Shown: positions 7,169 to 14,991, numbered from the stretch's first letter. The stretch is DNA of 17,420 nt from Candidatus Cloacimonetes bacterium 4572_55 (GCA_002084765.1 NBMB01000069.1:1-17420), one strand, 5' to 3'. Notes: generated from the sequence alone by a model not told the origin. Made by a program: numbers and translations.

Positions 7169-10100
7169 CTATCGGATCCGCGCCACAACGATCGTCATGT
7201 CGTCATTATTGGGCCTGCCCCCGGCAAAGTTGTTGCAGGAGGAAATGAGCCGCTCAGCTATGGCGTCGGGACTGCGTTCTTTTTGACAAATAGACAGCAG
7301 TTCCCGCTCTAAACGGTCCTCGCCCCACATATCATCCTCCATGTTAAATCGCTCCTCAAATCCGTCGCTCAGAAAGATCAACACATCGTCATGATCCAGT
7401 TCCGCCCTGGTCATTTGAGGGTCGATTTTCCTAAAAAAACCGAGTGGGGGACCTTTCATAATCAAAGGGATAAGTTCTTTTGTCACTTGACGATAGTGGT
7501 AGGGATAGGGCATACCCGCAGAACAAAGCTCCACGACCATTTTGTTCAGATCAATAATCGAGATAGCGAGGCACATGCCCATGCCGCGTTGCGTCAAGGA
7601 CATCATCATTGCCGCGTTCAAATCGGAGATCAACCGGTTCAATTTGGACTGGTACCGGATCGCCTGAATGGCATACATGGAGGTCATCTTGACCATGCCG
7701 ACAAACAGTCCAGCCGCCATACCGTGACCCGTCGCGTCGCCCGCGACAATACAATATCTCAAGCGGTTCATGCCAGGAGAATCATTCGGATTGATTTGAT
7801 GAGACGGCAACTCGATGAAATCATAATAATCCCCCCCCACTTCGGTCGCGGTAATCATCTTCCCGACTACTTCAATCCGATCGGTCGAAATGCTTTTACG
7901 GGGCAACATGGATAGCTGAACCTCGCGGGCAAGCTCGATCTCGTCGGATTTCCGTCTCAACTCCATCTGCTCCTGATACCTTTTTTTTTGATAAAGAAAC
8001 AGCCCAGCAATCAATAACAGCACGCTGATGATTTCTAAAAAATAAAACCACCCTCTTTTCCAAAACGGTGGAATGACAGTCACCTTGACAGCGATTCCCT
8101 CCTCGTCCCAAACACCGTCGTTATTCGAGGCTTTGACCCGAAAGACATAATCCCCTCCGTTCAAATTTGTGTATGTCGCATAACGCCGTTTCGCGTCGGT
8201 ATATATCCAGTCTAAATCGAATCCCTCCATCATATACGCGTACTGGTTTTTCCCCGGAGAGGCGAAATGTAGCGCGGCAAATTCAAAGGTAAAAATCCGG
8301 TCTTTATAATCCAAGACAATCTGGTCGGAAAAAGTAATATCTTTTTTTAAAATAGAATGGGGGGAACTCGGATCGGCTCTTACCGACTTGTTCAATACCT
8401 TGAAGTCAGTCAACGAAATCTGTGGAATATTCAGGTCGTCTTTGATACTGTCCGGATGGAAAATATTGAACCCATTCACGCCTCCCATATAAATTTCGCC
8501 TCGCCGATTTCGATAACATGCGCCGTGATTGAACTCGTCGCTTTGGAGACCGTCGTTCACGTCGTAATTCCGAAAGGTCAGAGCCGCGGGGTCAAAGCAG
8601 GAAATCCCCTTATTAGTCATCAGCCAAATATTGCCATGACCATCCTCCGATAGATTATAGATAGAATCATTCGGCAATCCATCTCGGGTGGTATAGGGAA
8701 TAAATTTACCGGTTTCTCGATCAAGAAGATTTAAGCCGCCCCATGTTCCGACCCAAAAATTACCGGCTTTATCCTCGTAAATACATAGGATGTTGTTGTG
8801 GCTTAGACTGGTGGGATCGTCCGGATTGCTCATATAGCGCTTAAAATGTCCAGTCTCACGATTGAATTTGTTTAGCCCTGATACGGAGCCAACCCAAAGA
8901 TCGCCTTTCCGATCCGCATAAGTGACTGAGATACTGCTGGAACTTAAGGAGGTCGAGTCACTCGGAATATGTCGGTAATTTGTAAATGTTCGCGTACTTG
9001 AGTGGTATTTACTCAGTCCTCGATTCGTGGCTACCCAGAGCGTATCGTAAGAGTCTTTAGCCAAATTCGAAATTGAATTGAAGGATAAGGAGGTCGAATC
9101 TCCTGGGATACGCCGAAAGTGAGCGATCTCGCCGGTCAAATAATTAAATCGATCCAAACCATTATTGTTAGAGGCGACCCAAAGGACGCCCATCTGATCC
9201 TGCAAAATATCACGAATAAAATTCGATCCCAGTGTGGTCGAGTCCTGAGGATCATGGAAATAGCCGGTAAACTCCTCTGTCTCTCTGTTAAAGCGATACA
9301 GTCCAAACGCGGTTCCCACCCATGCAACGTCCGCGTCATTTTCAAAAAATGACCATATCATATAGGTCCCGAGTCCTTTGGGATTTCCTGCGTCCTCTTC
9401 ATATCGTTTAAATTTTTCCTTGGAAGGGCTGAATTTATTCACCCCTGCGCCACCGGTTCCGATCCACATGACCCCGGATCGATCTTCATATAATGATATA
9501 ATAAAATTGCTGCTGAGGCTAAATTGGTTATCTGGATCATAGCGGAACCGTGTAAATTTTTCGGTTTTTGGATCGAGCATATCTACGCCGGTCAAAGTTC
9601 CCGGATGGGACACAACGATCCAAAGAAAGCCGGACTGATCCTCATACATGGTTAATACGGCGGTATCCCCAATACTGTTGGGATCGTTTGGATCATGCCG
9701 ATAGTTTGTAAACTTTCCTGTGGTCGGATCGAATTTGCTTAGCCCGTTATCTGCAGTGCCGATCCATAGGTTGCCCGACCGATCTTCATATAAATTCGTT
9801 ATGGAATCGCCGCCCAAACTGTTCGGGTCATCCGGGTCGGCTCGATACGCACTAAATGATTGTGTATCCTTATGGAACAGATTCAGTCCACCGCCCATGG
9901 TCCCGACCCAAAGCCGCCCCCCTGAGTCCGATAGTATTTTCAGGACGTCGTTGGAGCTGACGCTCCCCGCGTCAGAGCTGTCCGCGACAAAACAGACAAA
10001 ATTATCCGTTTCTCGATTATAGCGACAAAGTCCATTGTTAGAGCCGATCCATAGATTGCCGTCTCGATCTTCGCACAGCAATCGGGTCCTATCACTCACA

Positions 10101-10684
10101 AGACTTGTCGAATCGTCAGGATCATGCCGATATCTAAAAAATTTTTCGGTCTTTGGATCAAATCGATCAATTCCCAGTTGAACTCCATCCGTAGAGATTG
10201 TCTTTATCCATATCATTCCCTGGCGATCCTCATAGATATGGAGGGGATTATTGGAGCTGATGCTGTGCGGATCGTCGGGATCGTGATAGTATGAATGAAA
10301 AACAGAAGTCTCCATGTCAAATCGATTCAATCCATTGCTGGTGGCGATCCATAAATTTCCAGATTGATCCTCGATAAGTGAATTAAATAAAAAGAGTCCT
10401 CCACGTACATTTAATATAAAATTATCCGATATTGACGTAGAATCCATGGGATCATGCCTGAAAACCGTGAATTGATAGCCGTCATATCGGTTTAACCCAT
10501 CTTGAGTCCCGAACCAAAGGAAGCCCTTTTTGTCCTGGATAATATGGTTAGTACTGCTTTGGGAGAGTCCATCTTGGATAGATATCCGCTCGAATCGAAT
10601 ATTAGATGGATAAGCGTCCGCTCCCTCGGCGATAATCGATAAAAATAAAACCAAATATATACATACGCGAGTATAAAATGACAT
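7169..10684 (-). CDS. Two-component-type beta-propeller sensor fused to a SpoIIE/RsbU-type PP2C phosphatase
   Basis: A 1171-residue membrane receptor. A signal peptide (about 1-24, ending EGADA) leads to ~700 residues of propeller repeats with about 15 copies of a D-x-x-G-x-L-W-(I/V)-G-T motif (for example DRSGNLWIGT near 301-310), enough for two seven-bladed propellers. A Y_Y_Y domain (about 806-872) precedes one membrane helix (about 880-898), a coiled linker (900-935) and a cytoplasmic PP2C-type phosphatase domain (940-1171). Metal-binding acids are intact: Asp952 in GGDYYDF, Asp983 in GDATGHG, Asp1107 in SDGFEE and Asp1161 in NNDDMT. Members normally dephosphorylate an anti-anti-sigma factor (STAS protein); no STAS or kinase gene lies nearby. 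Histidine kinase outputs are more common on this sensor type. AAGGA precedes ATG. It heads the run with HD-GYP and radC. Confidence 0.94.
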   Translation of the reverse strand: MSFYTRVCIYLVLFLSIIAEGADAYPSNIRFERISIQDGLSQSSTNHIIQDKKGFLWFGTQDGLNRYDGYQFTVFRHDPMDSTSISDNFILNVRGGLFLFNSLIEDQSGNLWIATSNGLNRFDMETSVFHSYYHDPDDPHSISSNNPLHIYEDRQGMIWIKTISTDGVQLGIDRFDPKTEKFFRYRHDPDDSTSLVSDRTRLLCEDRDGNLWIGSNNGLCRYNRETDNFVCFVADSSDAGSVSSNDVLKILSDSGGRLWVGTMGGGLNLFHKDTQSFSAYRADPDDPNSLGGDSITNLYEDRSGNLWIGTADNGLSKFDPTTGKFTNYRHDPNDPNSIGDTAVLTMYEDQSGFLWIVVSHPGTLTGVDMLDPKTEKFTRFRYDPDNQFSLSSNFIISLYEDRSGVMWIGTGGAGVNKFSPSKEKFKRYEEDAGNPKGLGTYMIWSFFENDADVAWVGTAFGLYRFNRETEEFTGYFHDPQDSTTLGSNFIRDILQDQMGVLWVASNNNGLDRFNYLTGEIAHFRRIPGDSTSLSFNSISNLAKDSYDTLWVATNRGLSKYHSSTRTFTNYRHIPSDSTSLSSSSISVTYADRKGDLWVGSVSGLNKFNRETGHFKRYMSNPDDPTSLSHNNILCIYEDKAGNFWVGTWGGLNLLDRETGKFIPYTTRDGLPNDSIYNLSEDGHGNIWLMTNKGISCFDPAALTFRNYDVNDGLQSDEFNHGACYRNRRGEIYMGGVNGFNIFHPDSIKDDLNIPQISLTDFKVLNKSVRADPSSPHSILKKDITFSDQIVLDYKDRIFTFEFAALHFASPGKNQYAYMMEGFDLDWIYTDAKRRYATYTNLNGGDYVFRVKASNNDGVWDEEGIAVKVTVIPPFWKRGWFYFLEIISVLLLIAGLFLYQKKRYQEQMELRRKSDEIELAREVQLSMLPRKSISTDRIEVVGKMITATEVGGDYYDFIELPSHQINPNDSPGMNRLRYCIVAGDATGHGMAAGLFVGMVKMTSMYAIQAIRYQSKLNRLISDLNAAMMMSLTQRGMGMCLAISIIDLNKMVVELCSAGMPYPYHYRQVTKELIPLIMKGPPLGFFRKIDPQMTRAELDHDDVLIFLSDGFEERFNMEDDMWGEDRLERELLSICQKERSPDAIAERLISSCNNFAGGRPNNDDMTIVVARIR

Positions 10685-10768
10685 TCATTTTCCTTATTTT
10701 TATATTTAAATCGGATTAATATTTAAAAGTGATTGTCTGTTATCCGAAATAATCCGACCGTCTTCGAG

Positions 10769-10792
10769 CGTCGCCACCCGCTAGGCGCGACG
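10769..10792. other. GC-rich hairpin between the secreted-protein gene and the sensor operon
   Basis: CGTCGC (10769-10774) and GCGACG (10787-10792) are perfect inverted copies around a 12-base loop; CGAG and CTCG just outside could extend it. No T tract follows on either strand, so it is not a classic intrinsic terminator. It lies 18 bases after the stop of the secreted-protein gene (minus strand) and 85 bases before the sensor start, a position fitting 3'-end protection, factor-assisted termination, or control of the sensor run. No clear sigma-70 promoter was recognised in 10685-10809. Confidence 0.35.
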
Positions 10793-10809
10793 GATCACTC
10801 GTTACCAAA

Positions 10810-11664
10810 TCATTGATCCTTATTCATACCTTGGTTTATACCTGGCGGCGACGGCGGATCGCCCATATCGACAGGTTCGCCGAAAATTTCCGATTTTGCG
10901 CCGCTATCCCCATAATCAACAAGTAAATAGTGAGATTCAGACGTTTTCTTTCCTTGTTCGACAAGAGGTTCAGCAGGGTCGTTTTTCACCAAAGTCATGG
11001 TCGTTTCCGTATAATTATTGCCTTTTATCACGCCGAGGCAAACCAGGTCAGACAACCACACATCGTCTGTATAACCTGTTTCCTGCACAACCATGTCCCT
11101 CTTTTTGGGCTTTTCGGTTCGACGCTTGCCTTTCTTTTGGATATGCCTGCACTCGAATTTACCCGCTTTTGTCTCAACATTCTCGGTTCCCAGCTCCGAT
11201 ACCGTTTCCTCAATAGGTGGACGGCTCTCCTCCAGCGCGTCTAACTGAGGCATATGGAAATTCATCTTCAGGCTCAAGCGCACCGGCTGATTATCATTAT
11301 GCTGAACCACCAACTCTCTCAGCGACGATGACGCTTTCATCTCTTCCCGACTCTTCTTTGGCATTTTGACCTTCATTTTATCCACATCGCCTGTATCGCT
11401 CCTCGTGACGATTTCGACGTCGTATAAGGTCGTTCCATCCACCTTTTCCGAGGAGAGGATACTGATCTTTATACGGCTGACTGTCTCCTTTCCATCATGC
11501 AGATTTTTAACCTCATATTCCGCCCAACTTCCGGGTATCCAGTCTTGCTGTTCATAGAGATAGCGCAACAGGCTTTGGCTATTCGCAGTCAAATGAATAA
11601 GAGTTAAAGCTACTGTTATAAAAAAAACCGATAAAATTTTATAAAAATTCGATTTATTAAACAT
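10810..11664 (-). CDS. Secreted protein of unknown function
   Basis: 284 residues with a clear N-terminal signal peptide: basic MFNKSNFYK, a hydrophobic core to about residue 25, and a likely cleavage after about TANS. No lipobox Cys is seen, so it should be periplasmic or exported. The mature part begins with an aromatic stretch (WIPGSWAEYEV), then alternating strands with many Lys and Glu; GTENVETKAGKFECRH and TDDVWLSDLVCLGVIK resemble the beta-barrel-like repeats of LolA-type or DUF3108-type periplasmic proteins, but this is only a resemblance. The C-terminus is Pro/Gly rich. A perfect AAGGAGG precedes ATG within a 19-base leader identical to that of the preceding gene. It starts 30 bases after the nuclease-like gene, so they are probably cotranscribed. 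Function not assigned. Confidence 0.78.
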   Translation of the reverse strand: MFNKSNFYKILSVFFITVALTLIHLTANSQSLLRYLYEQQDWIPGSWAEYEVKNLHDGKETVSRIKISILSSEKVDGTTLYDVEIVTRSDTGDVDKMKVKMPKKSREEMKASSSLRELVVQHNDNQPVRLSLKMNFHMPQLDALEESRPPIEETVSELGTENVETKAGKFECRHIQKKGKRRTEKPKKRDMVVQETGYTDDVWLSDLVCLGVIKGNNYTETTMTLVKNDPAEPLVEQGKKTSESHYLLVDYGDSGAKSEIFGEPVDMGDPPSPPGINQGMNKDQ

Positions 11665-11680
11665 AGATTCCTCCTTAATG
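11662..11680 (-). promoter_or_regulatory. Strong RBS leader, copy 2 of an identical pair
   Basis: On the minus strand this reads CATTAAGGAGGAATCTATG, ending in the start codon of the secreted-protein gene. It is identical over all 19 bases to 12361-12379; the bases just outside differ. Confidence 0.7.
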
Positions 11681-11694
11681 CAAAAATATAAGCG

Positions 11695-12363
11695 TTACCA
11701 TTCTTTAGGTATAAAATTTTCATCATTCACAATATCGACAAGGCCGCCTTTTTGTCGCAAAACAAAAAGCCCACTTCGATAAGCATACTTATCCGCGCCC
11801 CTTTTTACATCCATGGCGGCAACAGCTCCAAGCAAGATCGTGTTCTTCAGGTCCATGTGACTTGGTGGGTAGCGGCGTATTTTATCTAACCGTTTCAAAT
11901 GGTCGTCCACATCGACAGTCTTTAAGGTGGTTTTCACCTCAATAGCCACGATGTGCGTTTTATTGAGAAGTAAAAGGTCTATCTCGTAGAATTCATGGTT
12001 ATCTTTTATACCTTTCACGTTTTTTAATGTGGTTAAAATATGAATCCCGTGCTTTTGGAAAAGCTCTATAGCTCCAGGCTCCACGATTCCCTCGACAAAA
12101 CTGCCCCATAAACCCGTGATCTTGCCAATCGCTCGATTCAGAGCTTTTTTATGTTCCGCAGAATCTTTTGCCAGCCGATCATCGAATTCTTTTTGACTTT
12201 TCTCACGCTCAGCGGCCTCTCTCGCCAGCCGATCATCGAATTCTTTTTGACTTTTCTCACGCTCAGCAGCCTCTCTCGCCAGCCGTTCGTTAAAGCGTCT
12301 GTCAGACTCGGCGAATAGTTCTAATATGTCCTGTTTGGTGAGTTCTTTCTTTTTATCAAGCAT
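11695..12363 (-). CDS. Coiled-coil PD-(D/E)XK nuclease-like protein (DUF3782-like)
   Basis: 222 residues. After a short helix (KQDILELFAESDRRF) comes a highly charged coiled coil (about 24-75) built from an 18-residue unit of the form RLAREAAEREKSQKEFDD, present twice exactly and once diverged. The C-terminal domain (about 80-222) begins GKITGLWGSFVEGIVEPGAIE and has the core EIDLLLL...AIEVKTT, giving Asp129 and Glu142-Val-Lys144, the acid and E-x-K pattern of the PD-(D/E)XK nuclease fold. The ending NDENFIPKEW is typical of a widespread uncharacterised family with variable coiled-coil N-termini. Nuclease activity is not established for that family. No second component lies beside it. AAGGAGG precedes ATG. 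It is followed closely (30 bases) by a secreted protein gene, a partner whose relevance is unclear. Confidence 0.8.
   Translation of the reverse strand: MLDKKKELTKQDILELFAESDRRFNERLAREAAEREKSQKEFDDRLAREAAEREKSQKEFDDRLAKDSAEHKKALNRAIGKITGLWGSFVEGIVEPGAIELFQKHGIHILTTLKNVKGIKDNHEFYEIDLLLLNKTHIVAIEVKTTLKTVDVDDHLKRLDKIRRYPPSHMDLKNTILLGAVAAMDVKRGADKYAYRSGLFVLRQKGGLVDIVNDENFIPKEW
12171..12278 (-). repeat. 54-base tandem repeat inside the coiled coil, two near-identical copies
   Basis: Units 12171-12224 and 12225-12278 differ at one base of 54. They encode two identical 18-residue coiled-coil segments; diverged versions continue on both sides. The near-identity indicates recent duplication or ongoing copy-number change. 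Confidence 0.9.
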
Positions 12364-12379
12364 AGATTCCTCCTTAATG
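12361..12379 (-). promoter_or_regulatory. Strong RBS leader, copy 1 of an identical pair
   Basis: Reads CATTAAGGAGGAATCTATG on the minus strand and supplies the Shine-Dalgarno sequence and start codon of the nuclease-like gene. The same 19 bases recur at 11662-11680 before the next gene. Confidence 0.7.
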
Positions 12380-12428
12380 AAAGCGAAAACGCATACAGCC
12401 TTACAAATTTGACATGATACTCATACTA

Positions 12429-12461
12429 ATAGAGGCGTGTCCCGTTTGAACACGCCTCTAT
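12429..12461 (-). terminator. Perfect 12-bp hairpin after the acyl-CoA dehydrogenase gene
   Basis: ATAGAGGCGTGT (12429-12440) and ACACGCCTCTAT (12450-12461) pair without mismatch around a 9-base loop. It begins 20 bases after the dehydrogenase stop and 49 bases before the RBS of the next gene. Only a poor T run follows (TTAGT), so termination may be partial. Confidence 0.55.
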
Positions 12462-12481
12462 ATAGCGATCGCTTATTCGAT

Positions 12482-14509
12482 TCAGCTTTGGACTTCCGGT
12501 TTGGATCTTGGCGATGGATCGTTCGGTTTCGCCTCTTGGTCTTTACAACTATCGCCCAAAAATTGCTTGATATGGCGATTATCAACGGGTTTTCCGGATT
12601 CGGGTTTAGCGACTGGCGATTTTTCCGGAATGTAAAAATCGGAGTCGGGCAAGGTGTCGATATGCTTTAAGGAGGAGGAGGCGCACTTCTCCATAGACTC
12701 GTCCGCGTTGTCGGTCAGAGCGCGAATATTTTCCTGAATCTTGAGATCAGCAAGCTCCATCAGATGAATCGCCGCGCGCTTATCCCGCTCAAACGATTCG
12801 CCCTGATCGCCTTTCCGAATTTGCAAATCTAACTTAGAGAGAGAGCAGGCAAACGCATGAATCCACATGGTGTTATCCGCCAAACGGGCTTGCACTGCCT
12901 GTCGTTTGACAATTTTTTCCCGATGCCGTTTCCCGGTCATCTTATATTGATGAGAATGTTCTTGCGCCAATTTCGCCAGTTTCCGGGCATAGCGGATCAA
13001 CGATCTATGGACATTTCGGATACGAGTCGGAGGCTCCTTCCTGGAGAGATAAAGCTCGGCTCCCAGCAGCAACGCGCGGCTCAATATCCGAGGATTCAAT
13101 CCATTTTTGATAATGCGGCTTAGATTCATGCCGATAGCCTCGTCTCTGTTCCACAAGAGTGCTTCTTGAATTCCGACCATCGATTCTGCCAGTTGCTTGC
13201 CGCCATAGCCGAAGATAAAGGTCTGCATCACTTCGTTGGCTCCTTCGGCAATTCGATACAGACGGCTATCTCGCAGAGCGCGCTCCAATTCGTTCTCAGT
13301 CATATAACCCTCTCCGCCCATGATCTGCATCGCGTCGTCGATCGTCAACCAGCCCATCTCCGAGCAAAATATCTTCACGACCGCTGTCTCGACCATGATG
13401 TCCTTATCGCCTCGATCCAGCATACCAGTGGTCATATAGAGCATGGCGTCCATGCCATAGACAAACGCCTCCATACGAGCGATACGCTGTCGAACCAGCT
13501 CAAAGTCAGAGAGCGGTCTTTGGAATTGGTAACGGAGTTGTGACCATTTGACCGCCTGCTCAGTCGCGCCGCGAGCTGCTCCCAGCACGCCAGCAGACAG
13601 AGTGCATCGTCCGTAATTCAGGCATGTGAGAGCTACATTCAGTCCTCGCCCCTCTTTATGCAGGAGATTTTTCCGCGGCACCTTGACATTAGTGAAGCGA
13701 ATCCGTCCTTGCCACGTGCCTCGAATACCGCATTTTGCCCGATTTTTCTCAAAAATATCCACGCCTTCCATATCCGGCGTCACGATCAAAGCTGTGACTC
13801 GATCTCTTGCCTTTCCGGTTTTTTTGCTGACAATCCGCTGTTTTGTCATCACAGTAAACAGCGCGCTGTCCGCCGCGGAGGTAGACCATTTTTTCTCCCC
13901 GTTTAGAATATAATGAGAACCGTCTTTGCTGAGTTCGCAACGCGTCTCTTGACCGCCGGCATCGCAACCTACATTCGCCTCGGATAAGCAAAAAGCGGAT
14001 AATTTTTCTTTCGCCACGACTGGCAGCCACTTTTTCTTTTGCGCTTCGGTTCCATATAACAGTAGCGCTTTGCAACCAATGGATTGATGCGCGGATACCA
14101 CAACCGAAGTGGAGGCGCAATCCCGACCGATCCGCTCCAATACCTGGTTATAACTCGTGATACTTAAGGACAACCCCCCGTTCTCCTCCGGAATCGTCAT
14201 ACCCATCACACCCATATCAAACAGCCGCTTAAGAACCCATTGCGGGATAAACTGCTCTTGATCGATTTGAATCGAAGGATGTTCATATTTCATATAGTCG
14301 TCCAGTTCGACCATGAGTTTATCGAACCTTTTTTTCTCCTCCTCATCTCTTTCAGGATATGGAAACAACAAATCCTCCCGAACATTTCCCCAGAACAGAT
14401 TTTTTATGAAACCCATCTCTTCCGGCTCGGGACCCATCATCACTTCAGCTTCTTTCATCATCTTACGATCTTTTTCAGACATATTTTTCAGTCTGGACAA
14501 ATCAGCCAT
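12482..14509 (-). CDS. Acyl-CoA dehydrogenase, VLCAD/ACAD9-like long form
   Basis: FAD-dependent alpha,beta-dehydrogenation of acyl-CoA, passing electrons to an electron-transfer flavoprotein. Of 675 residues, about 50-440 form the standard fold: N-terminal helices, the middle beta domain (FCLSEANVGCDAGG near 173-186; NGEKKWSTSA near 203-212) and C-terminal helices (RYQFQRPLSDF near 326-336; QIMGGEGYM near 395-403). Glu422 in YRIAEGANEV is at the catalytic base position. An extra ~230-residue helical extension (about 445-675) matches the layout of mitochondrial VLCAD and ACAD9; its last ~50 residues are Pro/Lys/Asp-rich and probably disordered. Substrate chain length cannot be read from sequence. 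AAAGGAG precedes the chosen ATG by 8 bases. No other beta-oxidation or ETF gene is adjacent, and it seems to have its own promoter and terminator. Confidence 0.93.
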   Translation of the reverse strand: MADLSRLKNMSEKDRKMMKEAEVMMGPEPEEMGFIKNLFWGNVREDLLFPYPERDEEEKKRFDKLMVELDDYMKYEHPSIQIDQEQFIPQWVLKRLFDMGVMGMTIPEENGGLSLSITSYNQVLERIGRDCASTSVVVSAHQSIGCKALLLYGTEAQKKKWLPVVAKEKLSAFCLSEANVGCDAGGQETRCELSKDGSHYILNGEKKWSTSAADSALFTVMTKQRIVSKKTGKARDRVTALIVTPDMEGVDIFEKNRAKCGIRGTWQGRIRFTNVKVPRKNLLHKEGRGLNVALTCLNYGRCTLSAGVLGAARGATEQAVKWSQLRYQFQRPLSDFELVRQRIARMEAFVYGMDAMLYMTTGMLDRGDKDIMVETAVVKIFCSEMGWLTIDDAMQIMGGEGYMTENELERALRDSRLYRIAEGANEVMQTFIFGYGGKQLAESMVGIQEALLWNRDEAIGMNLSRIIKNGLNPRILSRALLLGAELYLSRKEPPTRIRNVHRSLIRYARKLAKLAQEHSHQYKMTGKRHREKIVKRQAVQARLADNTMWIHAFACSLSKLDLQIRKGDQGESFERDKRAAIHLMELADLKIQENIRALTDNADESMEKCASSSLKHIDTLPDSDFYIPEKSPVAKPESGKPVDNRHIKQFLGDSCKDQEAKPNDPSPRSKPEVQS

Positions 14510-14573
14510 ATCATACTCTCCTTTCGTGATCTTATTAAAAATAGATAAAAATTAGATATAAAAGCAAATCAAA

Positions 14574-14605
14574 ATTATAGTAACATAGTTATCGAAAAAA
14601 ATCAA
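14574..14605 (-). promoter_or_regulatory. Candidate sigma-70-type promoter of the acyl-CoA dehydrogenase gene
   Basis: On the minus strand TTGATT (14605-14600) lies 17 bases before TACTAT (14582-14577), which overlaps a perfect TATAAT (14579-14574) at spacing 20. The surroundings are AT-rich and the start codon is about 65 bases downstream. Such AT-rich stretches give chance matches easily. Confidence 0.35.
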
Positions 14606-14650
14606 TCGAAAAAATAGAGTTCCTTACCTGGATTATTCGTCATCACGGAA

Positions 14651-14718
14651 ATCGATCCGCAGATTACGCAGATTATCGATCCGCAGATTACGCAGATTAT
14701 CGCAGATTATCGCAGATT
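14651..14718. repeat. Tandem repeat array with six CGCAGATT motifs
   Basis: Two perfect 24-base units (14651-14674 and 14675-14698), each starting ATCGATCCGCAG and holding two copies of CGCAGATT, are followed by two 10-base units ATCGCAGATT (14699-14708 and 14709-14718). The hierarchical structure suggests slippage or stepwise duplication. From general knowledge, similar CGCAGATTA-type strings are scattered in intergenic DNA of several uncultured lineages; I cannot verify that here. Confidence 0.9.
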
Positions 14719-14810
14719 AAGAATTGATAATTAAAGAATTATATCTTTTTTGACAAATTTTTTTTCAGGAAAACGGAGCTTTTGCGCGCATTTCACTATA
14801 TTCGCAACAG

Positions 14811-14850
14811 AGTCACAGAGAGTCACAGAGAGTCACAGAGAGTCGCAGAG
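14811..14850. repeat. Four tandem copies of the 10-base unit AGTCACAGAG
   Basis: Units begin at 14811, 14821, 14831 and 14841; the first three are identical and the fourth has one change (AGTCGCAGAG). It shares no sequence with the array at 14651 but lies only 93 bases from it. Confidence 0.9.
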
Positions 14851-14954
14851 TCAGCCCAAATAAGGGTTCTGAAATTCTCATAAAAACTGAGTTCTCTTGG
14901 AAATGTCGTTAAAAATCGAATCGGCAGTTCGTATGACTTGGGAGCACTGAACAT

Positions 14955-14991
14955 AAAAAAAAGATGAGCCGAGAAATCTCAGCCCATCTTT
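14955..14991 (-). terminator. Rho-independent terminator of the IPTL-CTERM-like gene
   Basis: In minus-strand RNA, AAAGAUGGGCUGAG pairs along its full length with CUCGGCUCAUCUUU (two G-U pairs) around a 4-base loop, followed directly by a U run (8 T in the stretch 14962-14955). It begins 28 bases after the stop codon at 15020. The G-U pairs and the T run show it works in the minus direction. Confidence 0.85.

Noticed and set aside
7391-7915. Long plus-strand ORF opposite the SpoIIE domain
   Set aside because: It lies antisense to a well-supported conserved domain, has no RBS of note and a composition typical of a shadow frame. The same holds for the plus-strand frames opposite nadC, radC and the acyl-CoA dehydrogenase.
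3339-10684. A novel defence system built on radC, nadC and the small acidic gene
   Set aside because: nadC and radC look like ordinary chromosomal forms with intact family motifs, and no effector or mobile-element marker adjoins them.
12463-12472. Palindrome AGCGATCGCT, containing the cyanobacterial HIP1 octamer GCGATCGC
   Set aside because: Only one copy was noticed and the proteins do not suggest a cyanobacterium; a single octamer is expected by chance.
14750-14777. TTGACA on the plus strand as a promoter
   Set aside because: No -10 element at a proper distance and no plus-strand gene downstream.
14651-14850. CRISPR array
   Set aside because: Repeats are directly adjacent with no unique spacers, and no cas genes are present.
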